DNA of 18,288 nucleotides from UBA10649 sp964597445 (GCA_964597445.1 CAZQXO010000039.1:1-18288); one strand, 5' to 3'; positions 1-5,979 are shown, counted from the first letter of the stretch. The notes: generated by a model not told the origin, from the letters alone. Made by a program: numbers and translations.

Positions 1-1
1 C

Positions 2-388
2 CTCGGCTTGAGCCGCCCCTGCCGTAGTTTCCCGCATGGGCCGGTCTCGTCCATCGTCCTCGTGCCGTCTGTCGCACTGGAGGGATTCAGCCGCGTGGCC
101 CTCGAGGCTGCCTTCCTCGAGCGTCCGGTCGTTGCCAGTGGAGTCGGAGGGCTGACAGAGACCGTGCTCGACGGCCACAGCGGCACCGTGGTCGATCCCA
201 CTCGTGTGGGCGATCTTGCCCGGGCCATTCTCCGCTACCTCGCGAGACCTGACCTCGCCGAAGACCACGGCAGGCAGGCCCGAGTACGGGCTCTTCGGGA
301 GTTCTCCCTGAGTCGCATGGTGTCAGAGGTCGAGGCCGTGCATGAGGAGGTCTTCCGTCGAATGCATCGTCGGGATGACGTGTCCTAG
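2..388 (+). CDS. Glycosyltransferase, GT4/GT-B type, C-terminal fragment (5' end outside window)
   Basis: The reading frame is open from the left edge to TAG at 386-388, so this is the last ~128 residues of a longer protein. The stretch IVLVPSVALEGFSRVALEAA followed by PVVASGVGGLTETV is the classic nucleotide-sugar-binding part of GT-B retaining glycosyltransferases. It contains the E-x7-E pair (the Glu of LEGF and the Glu of ALEAA) and the GG-x-x-E motif. Such enzymes transfer a sugar from a nucleotide donor, usually to lipid-linked or cell-surface glycans. The acceptor cannot be told from this fragment. The residues before the motif (RPCRSFPHGPVSS) do not look like the usual aDvvv strand, so an upstream frameshift or decay is possible. 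The fold assignment is firm; the specific function is unknown. Confidence 0.8.
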   Translation, partial: LGLSRPCRSFPHGPVSSIVLVPSVALEGFSRVALEAAFLERPVVASGVGGLTETVLDGHSGTVVDPTRVGDLARAILRYLARPDLAEDHGRQARVRALREFSLSRMVSEVEAVHEEVFRRMHRRDDVS

Positions 389-654
389 AGCAGCCGCTGC
401 GAGTCAGCCGCTGCGCCCTCGAGGTTTCTGGCCACCATCATCCACGCCCCGGGCGAGCATGACCGAGCGTCAATATCGCGTGCAGCACACGAGAATCTTG
501 GACCTGCCGAAAGACGCGATCGCGGCTCGTCCGAAGCACAGGCATAACGAAGGGCACCAGAGCCAGCGTCTGACCTGCTGGTACGGACAGGGATCTGCCG
601 CCGGGAGGGTGCGCGGGGCACCCAGATCTCGGCACTCACGTCCGAGACCGTGAA
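389..654. other. Intergenic stretch with an 11-bp direct repeat
   Basis: I see no supported gene here. CAGCCGCTGCG occurs at 391-401 and again at 405-415, just after the glycosyltransferase stop. Two hairpins near 607-647 probably serve the converging gene at 655-879. Confidence 0.4.
627..647 (-). terminator. Candidate hairpin terminator after the 74-residue secreted protein gene
   Basis: Arms TCTCGG (627-632) and CCGAGA (642-647) enclose a 9-nt loop, 7 nt beyond the stop codon of the minus-strand gene. A second hairpin lies just beyond it (GGGTGC 607-612, GCACCC 618-623). No U-tract is present, as is common in high-GC Actinobacteria. Confidence 0.4.
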
Positions 655-879
655 CTAACTCAGCCGAGTCTTCGCCTGCTTCCAGCGGGCTCGGTCACCA
701 TCCTTCTTGCAGACGACGACGCCGTACTTCTTGGTGGACATCGTCGTGCCGACGTCAGCGCTCTTGCAGAAGCGCCCGGGAACAGGGGACGTTGCGTGAG
801 CGGCGGGCGCGACCACGCCTGCACTGAGTATCGTCGCCAGCGCCAGACTGATGAGGCCCCTCCGGCCCGAAATGCTCAT
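655..879 (-). CDS. Small secreted protein of unknown function (74 aa)
   Basis: The ATG at 879 gives a Sec signal peptide: positively charged MSISGRRG, a hydrophobic core (LISLALATILSAGVVA) and an AHA cleavage site near residue 28. The mature part is only ~46 residues, Lys-rich, with two cysteines (in FCKS and VVCKK) that could form one disulfide. The ending KYGVVVCKKDGDRARWK resembles the short C-terminal tail seen on several secreted actinobacterial proteins, but I cannot name a family. The frame stays open upstream to 990, but the signal peptide fixes the start at 879. No Shine-Dalgarno sequence is visible. Secretion is well supported; the function is unknown. Confidence 0.6.
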   Translation of the reverse strand: MSISGRRGLISLALATILSAGVVAPAAHATSPVPGRFCKSADVGTTMSTKKYGVVVCKKDGDRARWKQAKTRLS

Positions 880-1070
880 GGCACAGGGTATCCAGCGCCG
901 ACGCCTAGGACATGTGCCACGCGTCCCCGAGACTGATGGTCTGGAGATCAGACGGCGTGATGGAGAAGCTGTCCATGAACGTGGACGCATGGCTGCGCCT
1001 GATTCCGTGTGCGATCACATCGCTCGTCGTACCCTCTGACCACGGTGTCCCACGCGTCAGAGGAGTGACC

Positions 1071-1223
1071 ATGAGTGAGCGAAGGACGTCACTCGAGGAG
1101 GAGACACCCAAGGTCGACGATGGTGGAACAGCAGAAGAGCTCGGTGACGTCGCAGGTGGCATGGGACCGCTGCCGGCAGACGAAGGTGGCGCGTTCACCC
1201 CACCCTTTGACAGCCTCTGGTGA
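1071..1223 (+). CDS. Putative small peptide with double-glycine-like leader and FxSxx C-terminus (50 aa)
   Basis: The ATG at 1071 is preceded by a good Shine-Dalgarno (AGGAG, 1061-1065, 5-nt spacing), and a TACCCT hexamer at 1030-1035 could be its -10 box. The product is short and very acidic. Residues 22-30 (EELGDVAGG) resemble a double-glycine leader end, where E-L-x-x-(V/I)-x-G-G precedes cleavage. The remaining ~20 residues are Gly/Pro-rich and end in F-D-S-L-W, fitting the F-x-S-x-x C-terminus of the actinobacterial FxSxx-COOH peptide family. No modification enzyme, protease or transporter lies in the window, so a ribosomally made modified peptide is only a hypothesis. The strong ribosome-binding site is the main evidence that the gene is real. 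Confidence 0.45.
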   Translation: MSERRTSLEEETPKVDDGGTAEELGDVAGGMGPLPADEGGAFTPPFDSLW

Positions 1224-1252
1224 TCGACGACCACCTTGACGATCCGGAGCCT

Positions 1253-1283
1253 GTGACGTCGCCCCTTCGCTGAGGCGCGTCAC
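1253..1283. terminator. Bidirectional hairpin terminator between converging genes
   Basis: GTGACG (1253-1258) pairs with CGTCAC (1278-1283), and CGCC (1260-1263) with GGCG (1274-1277), leaving one bulged T and a 10-nt loop. This ten-pair stem sits 29 nt after the plus-strand small gene and 12 nt after the minus-strand gene ending at 1296, so it could end transcription from both sides. Confidence 0.55.
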
Positions 1284-1295
1284 GGCTGGGGGGTG

Positions 1296-1499
1296 TCAGC
1301 GCCAGAGGTACGGGTCGTTACTGAACGCATCCACGAGAAGAGACGCAGCAACCATGAGGGCTTCGTCCGCATCACCGCGTTCCAGCCGAGCCAGAAGTTC
1401 CCGCGCCCGGGCCTGCTGAGCAGGAGCTCCGTGGGTGACGACCTCCTTCAGCATCTGCACGAGTCGCACAGTGTCGCTGGCGGGTGATGCGTCCCCCAT
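1296..1499 (-). CDS. Hypothetical helical protein (67 aa, or 74 aa from an upstream GTG)
   Basis: I do not recognise a family. The sequence is mostly predicted helix: TVRLVQMLKEVVTHG, then AQQARARELLARLERG and DEALMVAASLLVDAF, ending NDPYLWR. The ATG at 1499 lies 5 nt past the stop of the preceding secreted-protein gene. A GTG at 1520 would give seven more residues and a 16-nt overlap with that gene. Either arrangement implies translational coupling, so the two products probably act together or share an mRNA. There is no signal peptide or transmembrane segment, so the protein is probably cytoplasmic. Confidence 0.5.
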   Translation of the reverse strand: MGDASPASDTVRLVQMLKEVVTHGAPAQQARARELLARLERGDADEALMVAASLLVDAFSNDPYLWR

Positions 1500-1504
1500 G
1501 CCGT

Positions 1505-1888
1505 CTACGACGTCCGCCACAGGTCTCGCAAGCTGACCGTCAGTCGATCAGCCGCCGCGATCGCCTTGGGAGTGAGGTACGGGTGTGGCGTGAACCCCTC
1601 GGCTCCCGCGATCGATGTCTGTGACCGCACCGAGGCGAACGAGGAGCCGCCCTTGGCCTTGCGCGTGACATTCGTCAGGGTGGAGGTGACCCCGCCCTGG
1701 TTCTCGCTCTCGTGATCGGAAGCGGGCTGGTGCGTGCCCGTGCATTCGCCGATCTTCTTCAGGATGTCGTCGTGGGCAGCTCCTACCTCAGCATCGGACG
1801 GGGCAGCCATCGCGGAGGAAGTGAAGCCGAGCACGAGGAGATCCGCTGCAGAGGCGATGGTGAGCGTGGTGAAGCGCGTCATCATCAT
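1505..1888 (-). CDS. Secreted protein of unknown function (127 aa)
   Basis: The N-terminus MMMTRFTTLTIASAADLLVLGF followed by TSSAMAAPSD looks like a Sec signal peptide with cleavage after AMA near residue 28. The mature ~99 residues have a single Cys (in GECTG), a Ser/Thr-rich middle and a C-terminal segment (LTPKAIAAADRLTVSLRDLWR). I recognise no domain. Three consecutive ATG codons offer alternative starts. There is no Shine-Dalgarno sequence, but TAGACT lies 7 nt upstream of the first ATG, suggesting a leaderless transcript. The gene is followed immediately by a 67-74 residue helical protein and preceded by a VapBC-like pair 40 nt away on the same strand. Confidence 0.55.
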   Translation of the reverse strand: MMMTRFTTLTIASAADLLVLGFTSSAMAAPSDAEVGAAHDDILKKIGECTGTHQPASDHESENQGGVTSTLTNVTRKAKGGSSFASVRSQTSIAGAEGFTPHPYLTPKAIAAADRLTVSLRDLWRTS

Positions 1889-1895
1889 GCGCGGA

Positions 1896-1901
1896 AGTCT
1901 A
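1896..1901 (-). promoter_or_regulatory. -10-like hexamer TAGACT, leaderless start
   Basis: TAGACT (minus strand) ends 7 nt before the ATG at 1888, which would place the transcription start at or next to the start codon. No ribosome-binding site is present. Confidence 0.4.
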
Positions 1902-1928
1902 GAGTCGCGAGCGGCCGCGCGTCCGTGG

Positions 1929-2336
1929 TCAGTCGATCGTTCCGGGGGTCACCACCCACTCGGTGGGCTGCCCGGTGACCTCGGCAATGTGGTCGAAGTC
2001 CCGGTCGTAGTGAAGGAGTGTTGCGCGAGCGCGCGCAGCCGAGGCGGCGATCAGTAGGTCGGGCACCTTGCGCCCACGAAGCCCGCGCTCGGCCAGATCA
2101 CGCTGCGTTGCGAGGGCACGTCGGTAGTCGTCTTCCTGGACCTCCACAATCGAGAAGGCTCGGGCGGCGGCCTGAATTCCCTCCCACTCGTCCTTCGACC
2201 GAGCACTGAAGCCCAGCTCGAGCAAGGACAGTCGGCTGATGTGGACATCGCCGGCGTGAAGGAGGCTCTCGATCCTCGACCGGACAACGGAAGCGCGCAG
2301 GCGGCTGAGGACGCTCGTGTCGATCAGGTAGGTCAC
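1929..2336 (-). CDS. vapC: PIN-domain ribonuclease toxin, VapC family
   Basis: VapC toxins are Mg-dependent endoribonucleases held inactive by their VapB partner. Counting from the GTG at 2336 (135 aa), the PIN acidic residues are visible: Asp6 in LIDTS, Glu40 in LLELGF, Asp93 in VPDLLIAA and Asp111 in LHYDRDFD, the usual quartet and spacing. Length is typical. This start overlaps the vapB stop as GTGA, which implies translational coupling; a GTG at 2342 would add two residues. The RNA target cannot be read from sequence. The acidic set looks complete, so the enzyme is probably active. Confidence 0.88.
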   Translation of the reverse strand: MTYLIDTSVLSRLRASVVRSRIESLLHAGDVHISRLSLLELGFSARSKDEWEGIQAAARAFSIVEVQEDDYRRALATQRDLAERGLRGRKVPDLLIAASAARARATLLHYDRDFDHIAEVTGQPTEWVVTPGTID

Positions 2337-2536
2337 CGCCACGCGCGGGCCCGTTCCTCGTCCGTGAACTCGACCGACGCGAGGGTGGCGAGGGCCTCAG
2401 CAATGAGGTCGGGTCGGCGGGACTGCGCGGCCGCGGCTACCAGAGCCGCGTTGACGGTGTCCTTGATCGTTCGGGTACCCAGAGCCACCCGAGCTGCGGC
2501 GAGGGCCTCCTCGTCGAGATCCACCAGATGCTTCAT
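2333..2536 (-). CDS. vapB: Antitoxin, VapB-like (ribbon-helix-helix type)
   Basis: This short gene lies directly upstream of, and overlaps, vapC. Starting at ATG 2536 the product begins MKHLVDLDEEALAAARVALG and continues TRTIKDTVNAALVAAA, the beta-strand then helix-turn-helix pattern of ribbon-helix-helix antitoxins. The C-terminal part (ASVEFTDEERARAWR) is acidic and aromatic, as expected for the toxin-wrapping tail. An upstream ATG at 2557 would add seven residues and has a purine-rich stretch (AGAGGA) 9 nt before it. ATG 2536 matches the family N-terminus better and has a -10-like TAGTAT 7 nt upstream. Both starts may be used. Confidence 0.8.
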   Translation of the reverse strand: MKHLVDLDEEALAAARVALGTRTIKDTVNAALVAAAAQSRRPDLIAEALATLASVEFTDEERARAWR

Positions 2537-2541
2537 GGTGG

Positions 2542-2567
2542 GTATACTAGAAGGCATTCGTATATAT
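2542..2567. promoter_or_regulatory. vapBC promoter/operator candidate
   Basis: GTATAC and GTATAT, each self-complementary or nearly so, are spaced about two helical turns apart in an AT-rich patch that stands out from its GC-rich surroundings. TAGTAT (minus strand, 2544-2549) is a -10 candidate for a leaderless vapB. Ribbon-helix-helix antitoxins usually repress their own promoters at such repeated sites. Confidence 0.35.
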
Positions 2568-2690
2568 CCTCTTCCCGCGGGTCGGACGCACCGTAATGGT
2601 GGCCGCCCTGCCCACGCGGGGTGACGCTCATCGCACGGCCTGGGGAGGGATGACCACGGCTGATCGCCTGGGGATGCACTTCGGACATGC

Positions 2691-2721
2691 GAGAGGGGCC
2701 GGTCGTCGACCGGCCCCTCTC
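2691..2721. terminator. Strong perfect-stem terminator
   Basis: GAGAGGGGCCGGTC (2691-2704) and its exact reverse complement (2708-2721) are separated by only GTC. It lies 11 nt past the stop of the minus-strand secreted-protein gene. No T-run follows on either strand, so it is a U-tract-less actinobacterial terminator. Confidence 0.85.
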
Positions 2722-2732
2722 GATGCGTGCGC

Positions 2733-3488
2733 TCAGCCCTTGGCGTTCGGGTTGATCTGGTAGGTGTTGCGGAAGTAGTCGTTCACGATCGAGGTGGTGC
2801 CGGCGGCCGTGAGCGTGAGGTCCTTCGGCAGCTTGCGCACGCGGTACTTCCAGCCCTTCGGCAGCTGGTTGAACTTGCCGATGTGGTCGAGCTTCTTCAG
2901 CGTCAGGGGTGCCATAGCCGTGGTGTACGACTGCATGACGTAGACGTTCTTGTCAGGGTCGATCAGCTCGTAGACCTTGCGGCCCTTCTTGAACAGGTAG
3001 GTCGTGTTGCGCTGCACTGTGTTGACCTCGTAGGCGTTCGTGCCGATCGTGGCATCGCCCACCGGGGTCGTCAGGATGCCCTTGATGCCGAGCTCCATGC
3101 CGTTCACCGTGAGAGTGTCGGATGACGAGGTGACGCCCCCGTCGGCCTTGATCGAGTCGAGCACCCAGTGGCGTCGGCCGTTGAGCGTCGCGGACGTCGC
3201 CAGCCCCGTGGAGCCGTACTGCGCGTTGTAGGCGTCGATGACGTTCTGCTCGGTGATGGTCTCCCAGGTGTCCTCCGGGCAGGTGTTGAACCCGAGGGTG
3301 TTGAAGACGTGCTCGGTGATGACCCCGTTCGCGACGGTGTCGGGGATCAACTCGCAGTAGGGGAAGTTGCGGAGGTCGGACGGCATGTCAGCGGCCGGGG
3401 CGACAGCGAAGGCCGGGGCAGCACTGATGAGGCCAACCGCGAGGGCACCGGCGGTGACTCCGACGAGCGCACGGCGAACGGTCTTCAT
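2733..3488 (-). CDS. Secreted protein of unknown function (251 aa)
   Basis: The ATG at 3488 has a clear Shine-Dalgarno (GAAAGGA, about 6 nt upstream). The product starts MKTVRRALVGVTAGALAVGL and reaches an AFA cleavage site near residue 28, a Sec signal peptide. The mature protein has two cysteines (in PYCELI and NTCPED) and recognisable blocks: HVFNTLGFNTCPEDTWETIT, NGRRHWVLDSI, RKVYELIDPDKNVYVMQSY and LPKGWKYRVRKLPKDLTL. Similar proteins exist in other bacteria as uncharacterised secreted proteins, as far as I recall; I cannot give a function. It is a single-gene unit ended by a strong hairpin, with a possible -10 (TAGTGT, 3539-3544 on the minus strand) about 50 nt upstream. The frame extends upstream to 3506, but ATG 3488 is better supported. 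Confidence 0.75.
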   Translation of the reverse strand: MKTVRRALVGVTAGALAVGLISAAPAFAVAPAADMPSDLRNFPYCELIPDTVANGVITEHVFNTLGFNTCPEDTWETITEQNVIDAYNAQYGSTGLATSATLNGRRHWVLDSIKADGGVTSSSDTLTVNGMELGIKGILTTPVGDATIGTNAYEVNTVQRNTTYLFKKGRKVYELIDPDKNVYVMQSYTTAMAPLTLKKLDHIGKFNQLPKGWKYRVRKLPKDLTLTAAGTTSIVNDYFRNTYQINPNAKG

Positions 3489-3609
3489 GGGTTTCCTTTC
3501 GAGCAAGGATGGAATTCAATCTCCGATGGGACCCCTCGACACTACTCATGCAGTCCCGGGGGAAACGTGCCAGGTGTTGGGGTTATCCCTGACGGGCCCG
3601 AAACGCGTG

Positions 3610-4209
3610 TCATCGGATGGGCGGCGGAGCGAGTCGACCCACCACCTCGAGATCGCCCGAGGAACCCACCCGCACAACCACGCCCTCGCCTGACGATGGC
3701 GCCACGCCCGTGAGGTCGGTGATGTTGACCTGATGCCCCACCAGGACCTGCACGCCCGCGCGATCGGCATGCTCGCGGATGATCCGCTCCGCCTGCTGCC
3801 GCTGACGTTCCGCGCGACCAGACGACGCCGTGAACACGGAGTCGAGCGCAGGGGTAGGACGCACCGTGCCGATCGACATCAAGCGAGCGGTGTCACGCGC
3901 CCGGCACCAGCGGCTCGAGAGCACCTCGGCCACCGGCACGCGCTCCCTGAGAAGCTGACGACCCATGTCGCGGGCCTGCTGGCGGCCCTCGCTCGACAGG
4001 TTCCGCTGAGTCGAGCAGTCACTCAGACGAAAGCCCGGCGGGTCACCTGTTCCCGGTGCGAGTGCATGCCGATAGAGGATCGTCAGGCCGTCCTCCTCGC
4101 GCAGCGTGCGCAGCAGGCTCGAGTCGACAGCGAGCGCCGGTGCGGCTCCGAGACTGAGGAGAAGCACAGCAAGGCACCACGACAGCAGTGCGGAGAGAGA
4201 TGCCTTCAC
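3610..4209 (-). CDS. Exported histidine phosphatase family protein
   Basis: The protein (199 aa, GTG start) opens with a signal peptide ending ALA near residue 27, so it acts outside the membrane. It carries the phosphoglycerate-mutase/histidine-phosphatase core: LYRHALAPG (Arg47-His48, with Ala in place of the usual Gly of RHG), DCSTQRNLSSEGRQQA (residues 65-79), SSRWCRARDTA (98-108, second catalytic Arg) and LVGHQVNITDLTG (His159). His48 would be the phospho-acceptor. This subgroup, with the DCSTQRNLS signature, occurs as small periplasmic or exported phosphatases of unknown substrate. The Shine-Dalgarno is weak (AGCAGG next to the GTG). Family assignment is firm; substrate is unknown. Confidence 0.85.
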   Translation of the reverse strand: MKASLSALLSWCLAVLLLSLGAAPALAVDSSLLRTLREEDGLTILYRHALAPGTGDPPGFRLSDCSTQRNLSSEGRQQARDMGRQLLRERVPVAEVLSSRWCRARDTARLMSIGTVRPTPALDSVFTASSGRAERQRQQAERIIREHADRAGVQVLVGHQVNITDLTGVAPSSGEGVVVRVGSSGDLEVVGRLAPPPIR

Positions 4210-4269
4210 CCTGCTTGGGTATCAGCAGAAGAAGGGGTCGGCAACCGCGCGCCTGATGACGTTGCGTCG

Positions 4270-4791
4270 CTACGCCGCGCAGAGCGTGGCGAGCACGGCG
4301 AGATCCGGGTCTCCCGACGGGTCGACGTCCACCCCCGACAGCAGCTTGGTCACCGTGCCCTGCGCGTCGGCCTCGACCCACCCGGCGCGGTGCGACAGCC
4401 CGAGATGCGGGACGCCCGGCAGCAGCACAGCACCCGACGCGGCGCCCGCGTTCTCGGGAGTCGACGGGATCGTCTCCTCCGGCGGGTGCAGCACGAAGAT
4501 CGCCGGAGGCTGCGGGTGGGCGAAGGCGCCGGGTCTCAATCGTTCATCCCCGATGACAGCGCCCGCGATCGTCACCAGCCCGACGGTGCCAGGGTGCGGG
4601 TCCTCGGGCAGTTCCGTGGTGGCCCGGAAGACGGACGTCGTCGGGAGGAAGCCCGGATGCGCGGCGAACTGCACCGCGAGGGCGAGGAACTGCGTCCACT
4701 CCCGCGTGGTGTCAGGCCAGCGACCTCCCATGAGGAAGCCGGCGAGCGATCCGTCCTTGCGCTGGAAGGGCCAGACCTCGATGCGTGACAC
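4270..4791 (-). CDS. Hypothetical protein (173 aa)
   Basis: I recognise no family. The GTG at 4791 is chosen because GGGAGG lies 5 nt upstream; the frame remains open to 4854. There is no signal peptide or membrane segment. The N-terminus (SRIEVWPFQRKDGSLAGFLMGGRW) and blocks such as FLALAVQFAAHPGFLP, PPAIFVLHPPEE and AVLLPGVPHLGLS suggest a mixed alpha/beta cytoplasmic protein. It ends 61 nt before the start of the histidine phosphatase gene on the same strand and may share its transcript. It is divergent from the mhuD-like gene. Confidence 0.6.
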   Translation of the reverse strand: MSRIEVWPFQRKDGSLAGFLMGGRWPDTTREWTQFLALAVQFAAHPGFLPTTSVFRATTELPEDPHPGTVGLVTIAGAVIGDERLRPGAFAHPQPPAIFVLHPPEETIPSTPENAGAASGAVLLPGVPHLGLSHRAGWVEADAQGTVTKLLSGVDVDPSGDPDLAVLATLCAA

Positions 4792-4891
4792 CCACACCTC
4801 CCTGATGACGCGACGACAGGTGCGCAGCACTCTGCGACAGGACGGTGCTGGCACACAAGACCCTGCGAGTGCCAGCTCGGTGACGTCGGGT

Positions 4892-4897
4892 CAGACT
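4892..4897 (+). promoter_or_regulatory. -10-like CAGACT, leaderless start of mhuD-like gene
   Basis: CAGACT ends 6 nt before the ATG at 4904, and no Shine-Dalgarno is visible, consistent with transcription beginning at the start codon. Confidence 0.35.
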
Positions 4898-4903
4898 GAT
4901 GCC

Positions 4904-5242
4904 ATGTCGTCTCCCGCTGAATCCCTCCCCTCTACGTCCGTCGTCAAGATCAACGCGATCCGCGTACCACCGGGGGCCGGTGCTGAGCTCGAGCGCCGGT
5001 TCGCCCAGCGCGCGGGAGCCGTCGAGGGTTCGCCGGGCTTCCTCGGGTTCCAGCTGCTGCGACCGGTCGCCGGTGATGATCGCTACTTCGTCGTGACGCA
5101 CTGGGCCGACGAGGAGTCCTTCGCGGCCTGGCGGGACGGCTCCGGGAGGGCCGCCCACGCCGGCCAGCCCTCGCCCCCCGTCTCGTCGGGCGCGGACCTG
5201 CTCGAGTTCGAGGTGATCCTGGACGTGAGCCCTCGGGGTTGA
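4904..5242 (+). CDS. mhuD: Heme-degrading monooxygenase, MhuD type
   Basis: The sequence from VVKINAIRVPPGAGAELE through SPGFLGFQLLRP and YFVVTHW to LLEFEVILDV closely follows M. tuberculosis MhuD (Rv3592), an IsdG-like dimeric ferredoxin-fold enzyme. MhuD opens heme to release iron and form mycobilin without releasing CO. All three key residues fall at a constant +10 offset: Asn17 (MhuD Asn7), Trp76 (Trp66) and His85 (His75, the heme ligand). The product is 112 aa with a ten-residue N-terminal extension, and has no signal peptide, so it is cytosolic. No heme-uptake genes lie beside it. The comparison with MhuD is from memory, but residue spacing makes the assignment strong. Confidence 0.88.
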   Translation: MSSPAESLPSTSVVKINAIRVPPGAGAELERRFAQRAGAVEGSPGFLGFQLLRPVAGDDRYFVVTHWADEESFAAWRDGSGRAAHAGQPSPPVSSGADLLEFEVILDVSPRG

Positions 5243-5299
5243 CCCGGCGCCTCCGGGAACGTCCACGGAGATGACGACGTCCCATCGTCAACGACACGA

Positions 5300-5305
5300 C
5301 AGGAT
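5300..5305 (+). promoter_or_regulatory. -10-like CAGGAT, possible leaderless start of META-domain gene
   Basis: CAGGAT ends 6 nt before ATG 5312. The same bases contain AGGA and could instead act as a weak Shine-Dalgarno, so the reading is ambiguous. Confidence 0.3.
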
Positions 5306-5311
5306 GGGCCC

Positions 5312-5743
5312 ATGACGACCTCTCTCCGCCGCCTCGGGCTGGGCGCCCTGATGTCCGCGCTCGCGCTGGCGCTCGCAGGCCCAGCCATGGCCGCCTCAGG
5401 GGCGCCCTCCGGAGGGGCGTCCGCGTCCCCCTCTGGCGGACGGATCCTGGGCGACTGGACCCGGACCATGGACGGCATCACCCAGACGATCACGTTCGCC
5501 AAGGCCGGCAAGGTCAATGGCGACGCAGGGTGCAACCGGTTCCTCGGCGACTACGGCGTCAAGGGATCACGCATCGACATCGGCCCCCTGGGGTCCACGC
5601 TGATGTTCTGCGAGGGACTCATGGACGACGAGCGGGCCTACCTGAAGTCCCTCGAGAAGGCCACCGCCTACTCCGTCACGGGATCAACGCTCACGCTGTT
5701 CGGCCCTCGCGGGGGCACGCTGCTGACGTTCACGTCCTCCTGA
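5312..5743 (+). CDS. Exported META-domain (HslJ-like) protein
   Basis: The 143-residue product starts with a signal peptide (MTTSLRRLGLGALMSALALA, cleavage after AMA at residue 27) and a short Gly/Ser/Pro-rich linker. A single META domain follows: LGDWTRTMDGITQTITF, GDAGCNRFLGDYGV (residues 71-83), IDIGPLGSTLMFC (88-100), ERAYLKSLEKATAYSV and LTLFGPRGGTLLTF. The GCNxF motif and GPLxST-xMxC are family hallmarks; Cys74 and Cys100 could form a disulfide outside the membrane. HslJ-type META proteins are linked to envelope stress and novobiocin resistance in enterobacteria; the role here is unknown. Its stop codon forms part of a hairpin shared with the converging zinc-ribbon gene. Confidence 0.85.
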   Translation: MTTSLRRLGLGALMSALALALAGPAMAASGAPSGGASASPSGGRILGDWTRTMDGITQTITFAKAGKVNGDAGCNRFLGDYGVKGSRIDIGPLGSTLMFCEGLMDDERAYLKSLEKATAYSVTGSTLTLFGPRGGTLLTFTSS

Positions 5744-5763
5744 GTCAGGCCCGGGTCAGGAGG
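5736..5763. terminator. Bidirectional hairpin built from two converging stop codons
   Basis: CCTCCTGA (5736-5743) and TCAGGAGG (5756-5763) are perfect inverted repeats around a 12-nt loop. The TGA of the META gene is the end of the left arm, and the TGA of the minus-strand zinc-ribbon gene is the start of the right arm. Confidence 0.6.
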
Positions 5764-5884
5764 CGCAGAAGCCTCCGTCGCAGCAGGGCTGGATGTAGTA
5801 GCAGGAGGGACAGAAATCCTTGCCGCCACGGCGCTGCAGGTCGGTCGTCTCGCACGCTGGGCAGGGCCCCGGATCTCCCATCAT
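5756..5884 (-). CDS. Small zinc-ribbon protein (42 aa)
   Basis: The ATG at 5884 (or its neighbour at 5881) gives a 41-42 residue protein with two CxxC knuckles: CPAC at about residues 9-12 and CPSC about 15 residues later. A Cys-rich ending follows (QPCCDGGFC). This is the treble-clef/zinc-ribbon pattern of small actinobacterial proteins of unknown function; nucleic-acid or protein binding is plausible but unproven. The frame is open upstream to 5977, but the extra residues look non-coding. No Shine-Dalgarno is present; CATACT ends 7 nt before ATG 5884, fitting a leaderless mRNA. Confidence 0.6.
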   Translation of the reverse strand: MMGDPGPCPACETTDLQRRGGKDFCPSCYYIQPCCDGGFCAS

Positions 5885-5891
5885 GCGGACG

Positions 5892-5897
5892 AGTATG
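5892..5897 (-). promoter_or_regulatory. -10-like CATACT, leaderless start of zinc-ribbon gene
   Basis: CATACT (minus strand) ends 7 nt before ATG 5884, and no ribosome-binding site is seen. Confidence 0.35.
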
Positions 5898-5931
5898 TGA
5901 TGCGGGTGCGGGCGATCGGGGGAGGCACGCC

Positions 5932-5937
5932 TACACT
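5932..5937 (+). promoter_or_regulatory. -10-like TACACT for the HicA-like/baeRF pair
   Basis: TACACT fits TANNNT and would give a ~35-nt leader carrying the GAGAGG ribosome-binding site (5969-5974) of the gene at 5980. No convincing -35 box is seen. Confidence 0.35.
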
Positions 5938-5979
5938 CGCACGACGCACCATCAGACCGAACCACCACGAGAGGCATCC

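Noticed and set aside
912..1070. In-frame upstream extension of the 50-residue peptide gene
   Set aside because: The strong AGGAG is positioned for ATG 1071, and the upstream residues show no protein-like pattern.
1071..1223. Lasso-peptide precursor
   Set aside because: A lasso core could start at the Gly after the GG with an acidic residue at position 7, but the conserved Thr at leader position -2 is absent and no B/C/E enzymes are present.
4106..4903. Upstream part of a 378-codon plus-strand ORF ending in the mhuD-like gene
   Set aside because: Only the part from 4904 resembles a protein family. The upstream part is antisense to two supported genes.
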